Assembly (NCBI RefSeq): GCF_025499425.1
Contig: NZ_JAIMCB010000001.1
Location: 496,001 to 560,000, forward strand
Direction: 5' to 3'
From: Acidiferrimicrobium sp. IK
GTDB taxonomy: Bacteria > Actinomycetota > Acidimicrobiia > Acidimicrobiales > Palsa-688
Length of the DNA stretch: 64,000 nucleotides
Part shown: positions 58,021 to 64,000 of the stretch, piece by piece
Position numbering within the stretch: position 1 is the first letter of the stretch
Layout: each line of letters starts with the position of its first letter
Made by a program: the position numbers and the translations under genes
Notes under the pieces: generated by a model
Told to the model about the DNA's origin: nothing
What the model saw: the letters and a program-made list of their open reading frames with translations, nothing else
Databases searched by the model: none

Positions 58021-59366
58021 GCGGCACGACGACGGGCTCGGACCCGAAGGCGTGCCCGGTGCACTTCGACCGGCACACCCCCGATTACCGGGAGAAGTTC
58101 GTCGAGATCACCGAGGAGCTGCAGCAGTCCTGCCCGGTGGCGTGGAGCGACACCTACGACGGGCACTGGGTGGTGAGCGGACACCCAGAGGTGTTCGAGA
58201 TCGCCCGGTCCGCCGCGAACCTCTCGAACGACCACGACGTCCACGGCGTCCGCAAGGGATACAAGGGGATCGCGATCCCTTACGCAGCCCCGCTCCAGGT
58301 CGGGTTCTTGGAGATGGACCCGCCAGAGCAGCGCGACTACCGGGCCATCCTCAACCCGTACCTGTCGCCGGCCGCCGTGGCGCGCTGGAAGCCGCTGGCG
58401 GAGGACGTGACCCGCGCCTGCCTGGACGCAGTGATCGAGTCGGGGCGGATCGACTTCATCGATGACCTGGCCAACATCGTCCCGGCGGTGATGACGCTGG
58501 CGATGATGGGGATCCCGCTCGCGGACTGGCCCATCTACTGCGAGCCGGCCCACGCGACGGTGTACACGCCACCGGATTCACCGGACCGGCCGCGGGTGGT
58601 CGACCAGACGCTCACCATGGCGGCCAAGCTGGGCGAGGCAGCTGCCCTGGGGAGGACGACGCGCAGGCCGGGCCTCGTCGACGCGCTCATCAACGGCGAG
58701 GTCAACGGCCGGGCGCCGACCGACGAGGACATCATGGGAGTGCTGTTCCTCCTAATCGGCGGCGGGTTCGACACCACCACCGCGCTCACGTCGCACTCGC
58801 TCGAGTGGCTCTACGAGCACCCCGAGGAGCGGGACCGGCTCCGCCAGGATCTCGGAGGCTTGCTGGACTCGGCCACCGAGGAGTTCCTGCGCTTCTACAC
58901 GCCGGCCCCGGGAGACGGCCGGACTATCGCCAACGACTGCGAGATGGCCGGCGTCGCCTTCAAGGAGGGCGAGCGGATGTGGTTGTCGTGGGCGATGGCA
59001 AACCGGGATCCGGAGGTGTTCCCTGATCCCAACACCATCCACCTGGATCGGGAGATGAACCGGCACACCAGCTTCGGGCTGGGTGTCCACCGCTGCATCG
59101 GCTCCAACATGGCTCGAATGGTGTTCAAGACCATGGTCACCGCGGTGCTGACACGGATGGCGGACTACGTGTGCGACAAGGCCGGGACGGTCCACTACGA
59201 GACCATCGGGGTCATCAACGGCATGCGCAAGCTCCCTGCCACCTTCACCCCCGGCGCACGGCTCGGCGACGACCTGGACGCGACGCTGGCCAGATGGCAG
59301 GAGGCCTGCGACACGCAGGCCCTCGCCGAGCCGATCACCCGGCGCAGCACCCCCGGCGCCGCGTAG
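58017..59366 (+). CDS. Cytochrome P450
   Basis: A 449-residue soluble P450. The heme-binding loop is FGLGVHRCIGSNMARM with Cys360 as thiolate ligand. The I-helix oxygen motif reads GGGFDTTTAL, and the ExxR of helix K is EEFLR. MDPPEQRDYRAILNPYLSP is a typical helix-C/B region. Such enzymes insert an oxygen atom in a terpene, fatty acid or steroid-like substrate. It starts at GTG within the ferredoxin stop codon (GTGA). With the LEH-like gene it suggests epoxidation followed by hydrolysis. Substrate unknown. Confidence 0.95.
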   Translation: MSGTTTGSDPKACPVHFDRHTPDYREKFVEITEELQQSCPVAWSDTYDGHWVVSGHPEVFEIARSAANLSNDHDVHGVRKGYKGIAIPYAAPLQVGFLEMDPPEQRDYRAILNPYLSPAAVARWKPLAEDVTRACLDAVIESGRIDFIDDLANIVPAVMTLAMMGIPLADWPIYCEPAHATVYTPPDSPDRPRVVDQTLTMAAKLGEAAALGRTTRRPGLVDALINGEVNGRAPTDEDIMGVLFLLIGGGFDTTTALTSHSLEWLYEHPEERDRLRQDLGGLLDSATEEFLRFYTPAPGDGRTIANDCEMAGVAFKEGERMWLSWAMANRDPEVFPDPNTIHLDREMNRHTSFGLGVHRCIGSNMARMVFKTMVTAVLTRMADYVCDKAGTVHYETIGVINGMRKLPATFTPGARLGDDLDATLARWQEACDTQALAEPITRRSTPGAA

Positions 59367-59569
59367 GCGACCCATGCGGAGGAGGGTGCGGCCCTGCTTG
59401 TTGATCGAGCCGGCCAGCAAGACGCTGGCCCTGCTCGCCGTCGTGCTTCGCGAGGTGCACCTATGCGGCCAGGCAGGACAAAAAACTTACGACGAACAGC
59501 TCGGCACGCGAAGTGACCGGGCGGTGACCGGGCCGTGACGCCGTACTGCGGGAAGACCGCCGCCGACGC

Positions 59570-59604
59570 CCTCGTCGCCGTGCTGGATCCGCACGGCGAC
59601 GAGG
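59570..59604. terminator. Hairpin between convergent P450 and diiron genes
   Basis: Fourteen perfect pairs (59570-59583 with 59591-59604) and a 7-nt loop, TGGATCC. It lies 19 bp beyond the diiron gene's stop. No U-run on either side. Confidence 0.6.
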
Positions 59605-59622
59605 CACGACGGCCCGTCTATC

Positions 59623-60738
59623 TCAAGCCGCGCCCCCCGAACGCCCGGCCTGCGCGATGACCGAAGCGACGTGGGCGGTGTGCTGGCGGTCGAACTCCTC
59701 GGCCGCCTCCTCGTCGCCGGCCATCTCGGCGTCGATGTCGGTCTCGGCGTAGCCGATCACGCCCATGTCGGTGAACGCCTTGCGGATCTTCGGGCCCCAC
59801 AGGCCGATGTCTTTGAGGATCGGCACGATGCGCATGAACAGGTACGAACGGAACGTCCGCTGCATCTCGCTGTGCTCCACGTAGTCGGCGACCTCCTGGG
59901 GCAGGCCGAGGCGCTCCCACACCTCCTCGCCCAGGAACCGGTCCCGCATCCGGTAGCAGGCGTCGACGCAGAACTCCTCGCGCTCGTCGCGCTCGGCCTG
60001 GGTCAGGTACGGGTAGTAGTCGCGCAGCGCCAGGCGACCGAACATGACGTGGCGGGCCTCGTCTTGCATCACGTATGCGTTGAGCGCTTTGCCGAGCGGC
60101 TCGGTGGCCATGTTGCGGATCACCCCGAACGCGGCCAGCGCCAGGCCCTCGATGAGGACCTGCATGCCGAGGTAGGTCATGTCCCAGCGGCTGTCCGAGA
60201 CCGCGTCGTCGAGCAGGCTGGCAAGGTTCTTGTTGAGCGGGTAGACCAGCTGCACCTTCTCGTGCAGGTACCGGCTGTAGACCTCGACGTGGCGCGCCTC
60301 GTCGATCACCTGGGTGGCGGCGTAGTACTTGGAGTCGATGTTGGGCACCGTCTGCACGATCTTGGCGGTGCAGATGAGCGCGCCCTGCTCGCCGTGCATG
60401 AACTGGCTGAACCGCCAGGCCTCGAGGTGCTTGTGAGCGGCGTTCTTCTCCGCCATGGTCATCTTGTCCCACCACTCGGTCCCGAACAGCGGGTGGATCT
60501 CGTCGGGCATCCCGACGGGGCGCTCCGGGTCGCACTCCTGGCTCCAGTCGAGGCGGTCCGAACCGATCCACTGCCGCCTGGTTCCCTTGTCGTAGAGCCG
60601 CAGCAGCTGCTCCCGGCCGTGCGTGTAGTCGAAGTCGAACGTGGTGGTGGCCGACGCCGGGATTCCCCATGCGACGCTGCTGGCGGTCAGGGTCTCGTCG
60701 ATGCTCGCGGCCCCGAAACCGGACTCGGTTGTTGTCAC
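59623..60738 (-). CDS. Ferritin-like diiron protein (AurF/R2-like)
   Basis: A 371-residue helical protein. It keeps both iron half-sites: Glu117 (HGEQGALI), Glu147 and His150 (DEARH), Glu197 (LIEGLAL), and Glu227 and His230 in a second DEARH. Such E...DEARH...E...DEARH arrangements occur in ferritin-like N-oxygenases, R2-like oxidases and aldehyde-deformylating proteins. Its reaction is unknown; mycobacteria have similar conserved proteins. GTG at 60738 is the start. It is divergent from the TetR gene, which probably controls it. Confidence 0.87.
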   Translation of the reverse strand: MTTTESGFGAASIDETLTASSVAWGIPASATTTFDFDYTHGREQLLRLYDKGTRRQWIGSDRLDWSQECDPERPVGMPDEIHPLFGTEWWDKMTMAEKNAAHKHLEAWRFSQFMHGEQGALICTAKIVQTVPNIDSKYYAATQVIDEARHVEVYSRYLHEKVQLVYPLNKNLASLLDDAVSDSRWDMTYLGMQVLIEGLALAAFGVIRNMATEPLGKALNAYVMQDEARHVMFGRLALRDYYPYLTQAERDEREEFCVDACYRMRDRFLGEEVWERLGLPQEVADYVEHSEMQRTFRSYLFMRIVPILKDIGLWGPKIRKAFTDMGVIGYAETDIDAEMAGDEEAAEEFDRQHTAHVASVIAQAGRSGGAA

Positions 60739-60772
60739 TCCGATGAACCTCCCCCGGTGCCCGCCCCACGGC

Positions 60773-60787
60773 GTGACACCGCGTCAC
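60773..60787. promoter_or_regulatory. Inverted repeat GTGAC-ACCGC-GTCAC
   Basis: It lies 34 bp before the diiron gene's start and 88 bp before the TetR start. The position suits an operator. Confidence 0.4.
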
Positions 60788-60863
60788 AGACTACGCCGGC
60801 GCCGGCCATCCGTCGAGGGGCTGCCGATCCCAGGTGCAGTCGTGCTCGCTCCGAGTGGCCGGT

Positions 60864-60869
60864 TAGCCT
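60864..60869 (+). promoter_or_regulatory. -10 hexamer TAGCCT of the TetR gene, leaderless type
   Basis: TAGCCT, then CGAAAC, then GTG at 60876. Confidence 0.4.
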
Positions 60870-60875
60870 CGAAAC

Positions 60876-61487
60876 GTGGAACCTGCTGCCAATGTCGCGC
60901 CACGAGGCGAGGCGCGCCGAGAGGCCACCAGGCGGACGATCGTCGCGGCCGCCGAAGCCCTCCTGGCCGAGCGGACCTACTGGAACCTGACCGTCGAGGA
61001 GGTCATGGCCTCCGCCGGCCTGACCCGCACGGCGTTCTACCGATACTTCCCCGACATGGAGGCGGTGCTGCTCGCCGCGCTGGCCGACATCAGCGCCGAG
61101 TTGCTCGACGCCGCCGGTCGCTGGTTGTCCCTCGACGCCGACCCGGAGGGCGCCATGCTGGCGGCCACCACCGGGCTGGCGGAGGTCTACCAGCGCCACG
61201 GGCGGATCCTGCTGGCCTTCGCGGAGGCCGCATCGGGCGGAGCGGCGATGCAAGAGGCGTGGCACGACGTGGTCGACTCGTTCATCCTCCCGGTCCGGGC
61301 CCGCCTCGCCGATCTCGACGCCCAGGGCCGCAGCCACCTGGCCCATCGCGACGAGGTGGCCCGGGCGCTGGTGTGGATGACCGAGCGCTACCTGCTGGAG
61401 ACCTACGGGCGGGGCCGGGACGTGCCGGTGGCGGTGGCCGCCGAGACCCTGGCGCAGGTGTGGCGAGCCGTCGTCCTCACTGAATAA
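60876..61487 (+). CDS. TetR-family regulator, EthR-like
   Basis: A 203-residue regulator. The HTH is NLTVEEVMASAGLTRTAFYRYFPDMEAVLLAAL at about residues 37-69, with LTRTAFYRYF as recognition helix, a wording close to that of mycobacterial EthR. The C-terminal half ends with DEVARALVWMTERYLLETYGRG, also as in EthR-like proteins. EthR controls a Baeyer-Villiger monooxygenase; here the divergent gene is a diiron oxidase-like protein, so a similar regulator-oxygenase pairing is possible. GTG start follows TAGCCT. Confidence 0.9.
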   Translation: MEPAANVAPRGEARREATRRTIVAAAEALLAERTYWNLTVEEVMASAGLTRTAFYRYFPDMEAVLLAALADISAELLDAAGRWLSLDADPEGAMLAATTGLAEVYQRHGRILLAFAEAASGGAAMQEAWHDVVDSFILPVRARLADLDAQGRSHLAHRDEVARALVWMTERYLLETYGRGRDVPVAVAAETLAQVWRAVVLTE

Positions 61488-61498
61488 ACAGCTTCTCC

Positions 61499-61527
61499 TT
61501 GTTAAAACAGTAACTTCTCCGTATACT
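61499..61527 (+). promoter_or_regulatory. Promoter TTGTTA-N17-TATACT
   Basis: A good sigma-70-type promoter before the SDR/QueA-like/HTH operon: -35 at 61499-61504, 17-bp spacer, -10 at 61522-61527. A direct repeat ACAG..TTCTCC (61488 and 61507) overlaps it and may bind a regulator. Confidence 0.6.
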
Positions 61528-61561
61528 GCGTCCAGGAACCTGAACGAGGGAGGGATGTTCC

Positions 61562-62335
61562 ATGGAGCGCGACGGAATGCCAGGTGGGGAAATGGTCGCG
61601 GTGGTGACCGGCGGGTCTCTGGGTCTCGGCGCCGCCCTGGCTGAAGGACTGGCCCGGGACGGCTGGACGCTGGTCATCGACGGGCGCGACGGGGCTGTCC
61701 TGGACGCGGCCGTGGCGCGCCTGGGGGCTGTGGCCGGGGACAGCTCCGCGGTGGTGGGGATCGCCGGCGACGTGACCGACGCCGCCCACCGTGAGGCGGT
61801 GGCGGAGGAGATCGCCCGCCGCGGCCACCTGGACCTTTTGGTCAACAACGCCAGCACCCTCGGGCCGTCGCCGCTCCCGGCGCTGGTCGACTACCCGCTG
61901 GAGGAGTTCCGCCGGGTGTTGGAGGTCAACGTGGTCGCCCCGCTGGCGTTGCGCCAGGTCCTCGCCGGCCTGCTGCGGGCCGCGCCGGCGCCGGCGGTGC
62001 TCGACATCACCTCCGACGCGGCCGTCGAGGCCTACGAGGGGTGGGGCGGTTACGGCGCATCCAAGGCCGCCCTCGAGCGACTGTCGGCGGTGTGGGCGGC
62101 GGAGAACCCGTGGTGCCGGACCTGGGCGCTGGACCCCGGAGACCTGCGCACCCGGATGCACCAGGAGGCGTTCCCCGGCGAGGACATCTCCGACCGGCCG
62201 GCGCCGGCGACGGTGGTCCCCGCCATCGTCGCGCTCCTGCAGTCGGCGCCGCCGAGCGGCCGGCTGCGGGCCGCGACCCTCCTCGCGTCCGCCGGCCCGA
62301 CCCCGGCGCCGGCGGGCATCGAGGCCCGCCGGTGA
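61562..62335 (+). CDS. Short-chain dehydrogenase/reductase
   Basis: A 257-residue SDR. VVTGGSLGLGAALAEGL (about residues 14-30) binds the cofactor, NNAST is the structural motif, and the catalytic pair is in YGASKAALERL with Ser in ITSDAAVEAY. WALDPGDLRTRMHQEAF gives a normal post-catalytic loop. The ATG follows GAGGGAGGG. The stop overlaps the start of the QueA-like gene (GTGA). It is part of a three-gene operon, so its substrate is probably related to the reaction of the QueA-like enzyme; unknown. Confidence 0.9.
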   Translation: MERDGMPGGEMVAVVTGGSLGLGAALAEGLARDGWTLVIDGRDGAVLDAAVARLGAVAGDSSAVVGIAGDVTDAAHREAVAEEIARRGHLDLLVNNASTLGPSPLPALVDYPLEEFRRVLEVNVVAPLALRQVLAGLLRAAPAPAVLDITSDAAVEAYEGWGGYGASKAALERLSAVWAAENPWCRTWALDPGDLRTRMHQEAFPGEDISDRPAPATVVPAIVALLQSAPPSGRLRAATLLASAGPTPAPAGIEARR

Positions 62336-63429
62336 GCCCGGTGACCCGCATCCGCAACCGGGCCGGCGAGGACCGGGCCGACCCCCTGGCCGCCCCGCTT
62401 CCGCCCGGTGCCGAGGCGACCGCACCGCCAGAAGAACGCGGCCTGGCCCGCGACGAGGTCCGCCTCCTCGTCGCCGACCCCGCCGGCGGGATAGAGCACC
62501 GCAGGTTCCGGGACCTTCCCGACGTGCTCGAGCGCGGCGACCTGCTCGTCGTCAACACCTCCGCCACCCTGCCCGCCGCGCTGCCCGCGTCGGTGGCCGA
62601 CCAGCCCGGCGTGTTGCACCTCTCCGGCCGGCTCCCCGCCGGCTTGTGGCAGGTGGAGTTGCGCCACCCGGCGGGCGGTGCGACCAGCCCATGGCTGGAC
62701 GCCGAACCAGGCACGGTGATCGACCTCCCGGCTGGCGGTTGGGCCGCGCTGCTCGCGCCGGCGTCATCCCCGCCGGAGCGCGACGGGCGGTCCGGGATCC
62801 GGCTGTGGCTGGCCCGCCTAGAGCTGCCCGAGCCGCTGCTCGGCTACCTGGCCGCCAACGGCAAGCCCATCCGCTACGGCTACGTCACCGCCGAGCGGCC
62901 CCTCGCCGCATACCAGACGGTCTTCGCGGACCAGCCCGGATCGGCCGAGATGCCCTCCGCGGCAAGGCCCTTCAGCGCCGAGCTGGTGACCCGGCTGGCG
63001 GCGCGGGGCGTGGTGTTCGCCCCCTTCACCCTGCACTGCGGCGTGTCGTCCCCCGAGGCTCACGAGCCTCCGCCCACCGAGTGGTACGAACTGCCGGCCG
63101 AGTCTGCGGCGCTGGTCAACGGCGCCCGGGCCGGCGGCCACCGGGTCATCGCGGTGGGCACCACCGCGGTGCGGGCCCTCGAGACCGTCGCCGGCGCCGG
63201 CGGGGTGGTGCACCCCGGCCGGGGCTGGACCGACCTGGTGGTCACCTCGGACCGTCCGGTCACCACCATCGACGGGCTGATCACCGGGTGGCACGAACCG
63301 CAGGCCAGCCACCTCGAGATGCTCCAGGCCGTCGCCGGGCGGCCGGTGCTGGAAGCCTCCTACACTGCGGCCCGGACGGGGAGGTACCTCTGGCACGAGT
63401 TCGGCGACAGCCACCTGCTGCTGCGATGA
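62332..63429 (+). CDS. QueA-like S-adenosylmethionine ribosyltransferase-isomerase
   Basis: A 365-residue protein of the QueA family, which transfers the ribose of SAM to a 7-deazaguanine in tRNA during queuosine synthesis. Family elements are RDEVRLLVADPAGGIEHRRFRDLPDVLERGDLLVVNTS (the usual NDT is NTS), RYGYVTAERPLAAYQTVFA, FSAELVTRLAARGVVFAPFTLHCGV, VIAVGTTAVRALE and a C-terminal HEFGDSHLLL. Several canonical residues differ and no other queuosine genes are in the window, so it may act on another substrate. GTG start overlaps the SDR stop, and its stop overlaps the next ATG. Confidence 0.85.
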   Translation: MSPVTRIRNRAGEDRADPLAAPLPPGAEATAPPEERGLARDEVRLLVADPAGGIEHRRFRDLPDVLERGDLLVVNTSATLPAALPASVADQPGVLHLSGRLPAGLWQVELRHPAGGATSPWLDAEPGTVIDLPAGGWAALLAPASSPPERDGRSGIRLWLARLELPEPLLGYLAANGKPIRYGYVTAERPLAAYQTVFADQPGSAEMPSAARPFSAELVTRLAARGVVFAPFTLHCGVSSPEAHEPPPTEWYELPAESAALVNGARAGGHRVIAVGTTAVRALETVAGAGGVVHPGRGWTDLVVTSDRPVTTIDGLITGWHEPQASHLEMLQAVAGRPVLEASYTAARTGRYLWHEFGDSHLLLR

Positions 63430-64000
63430 CCGTCAGCGCCACCGGCGAGACAGGCGAGACCGGCGAGACCGGCGGGGCGGCCAGCGGGCCGCTGGAGCTG
63501 GCCCCGAGCGAGGCGGCCGGCACCGGCGCCGGCCTGGCCGGCTTCGCCCCCGGAGCCCGGCGGGTCCTCGAGGCGTTGAAGCTGGCCGGCGACGCCTCCG
63601 CCGAGCAGCTGGCGGCGTCGATCGGAGTCACGGTCAGCGCGGTGCGCCAGCAGCTGGGGCCGCTCGAGGACGCCGACTTGGTGGCCCACCGCGACCATCG
63701 AGCCGGTCCCGGTCGGCCCCGCCGGCGCTACTGCCTGGCGCCGGCGGCGGAGGCGCTGTGGCCCAAGCGCTACGGGGCGTTGACCAACGAACTGCTCGGC
63801 TTCATCGAGGAGACCGCCCCCGACGCGGTCAGCGCCGCGTTCGACCGCCGCGGCGAGCAGCGCCGGCGCCGGGCGGAGGAACGCCTGGCGGGCATGGACC
63901 TGCAGGCCCGGGTCGCGGGGCTGGCTGGGATCCTCGACGAGGACGGCTACCTGGCCGGGTGGGAGCAGACCGGGCCGGGGGAGTGGATGGTCTCCGAACG
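63426..64000 (+). CDS. Winged-helix transcriptional regulator (ArsR/SufR-like), C-terminus cut by window end
   Basis: The first 191 codons are in the window. A low-complexity start (GETGETGETG from a 9-bp repeat) precedes a winged helix: RRVLEALKLAGDASAEQLAASIGVTVSAVRQQLGPLEDADLV (about residues 46-86), with GPGRPRRRYCLAP as wing. After this comes a long helical segment, AFDRRGEQRRRRAEERL. The layout resembles SufR-type regulators, which use a C-terminal Fe-S cluster, but the cysteines would lie outside the window. It is coupled to the QueA-like gene (ATGA). Confidence 0.82.
   Translation, partial: MTVSATGETGETGETGGAASGPLELAPSEAAGTGAGLAGFAPGARRVLEALKLAGDASAEQLAASIGVTVSAVRQQLGPLEDADLVAHRDHRAGPGRPRRRYCLAPAAEALWPKRYGALTNELLGFIEETAPDAVSAAFDRRGEQRRRRAEERLAGMDLQARVAGLAGILDEDGYLAGWEQTGPGEWMVSE

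Noticed and set aside
59373..59540. Small frame after the P450 stop
   Set aside because: About 55 codons with no motif, no ribosome site and no family resemblance.

Overview
The window is a GC-rich (visually about 70%) stretch with no plasmid, phage or insertion-sequence genes. F420-type oxidoreductases, a fused FadE34-like acyl-CoA dehydrogenase, a FadD36-like ligase, many TetR regulators and P450/3Fe-4S ferredoxin pairs point to Actinomycetota. A secreted NlpC/P60 protein with 42-residue GYW...GDGG...FGDA repeats suggests the class Acidimicrobiia; this placement is inference. Many genes start 6-7 nt after a TAnnnT hexamer, so leaderless transcription appears common.

Layout. 1-14.3 kb: an incomplete gene, acylphosphatase, a phosphatase-like/DUF2156 membrane fusion, a methyltransferase, acetyl-CoA synthetase, a kinase remnant, a HAD-type phosphatase, the NlpC/P60 protein, HtpX-like protease, YajQ, a TetR remnant, a FadD36-like ligase, an atypical SDR and an LLM oxidoreductase. 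14.4-25.3 kb: tRNA-Tyr with a strong hairpin, Hsp20 with a long structured upstream region, a methyltransferase, an FAD oxidoreductase, a second LLM enzyme, a secreted GH43-like protein, a coupled PTH2/Nudix pair, an aldo/keto reductase, a secreted helical protein, an adenylate-cyclase-like protein and an acyl-CoA ligase. 25.5-39.2 kb: Zn-ribbon/OB protein plus SCP-x-type thiolase, the fused FadE with a ferredoxin, an amidohydrolase, two coupled membrane proteins, an enoyl-CoA hydratase/F420-type flavoprotein pair, a histidine kinase, thioesterase II, a quinone oxidoreductase and a peroxiredoxin.

39.2-45.9 kb is a separate sulfur-related island: GntR regulator, arylsulfatase and its formylglycine-generating enzyme in one operon, with a divergent SulP anion transporter and an MFS transporter. 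A motif, GTGGCGyAAC, occurs four times at 64-65 bp intervals in the divergent promoter region and once more before the MFS gene. This is the best candidate for an undescribed regulatory system here. The island looks less GC-rich than its flanks.

46-59.4 kb is an acyl-CoA catabolic region: SDR and TetR divergent from acyl-CoA dehydrogenase, a phosphotransferase-family protein, an acyl-CoA ligase, a broken LivG-like ATPase fragment, an enoyl-CoA hydratase and a duplicated CaiB-type CoA-transferase, mostly coupled by 4-bp overlaps. A second ligase, a TetR gene, and a limonene-epoxide-hydrolase-like protein, ferredoxin and P450 follow. Two matching 11-bp sites lie before the TetR and hydrolase genes. 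Together they suggest oxygenation, epoxide opening, CoA activation and beta-oxidation of a cyclic or terpenoid-like compound; the substrate is unknown. 59.6-64 kb holds a diiron ferritin-like protein divergent from an EthR-like TetR gene, then a coupled SDR / QueA-like / winged-helix operon that runs off the right end.
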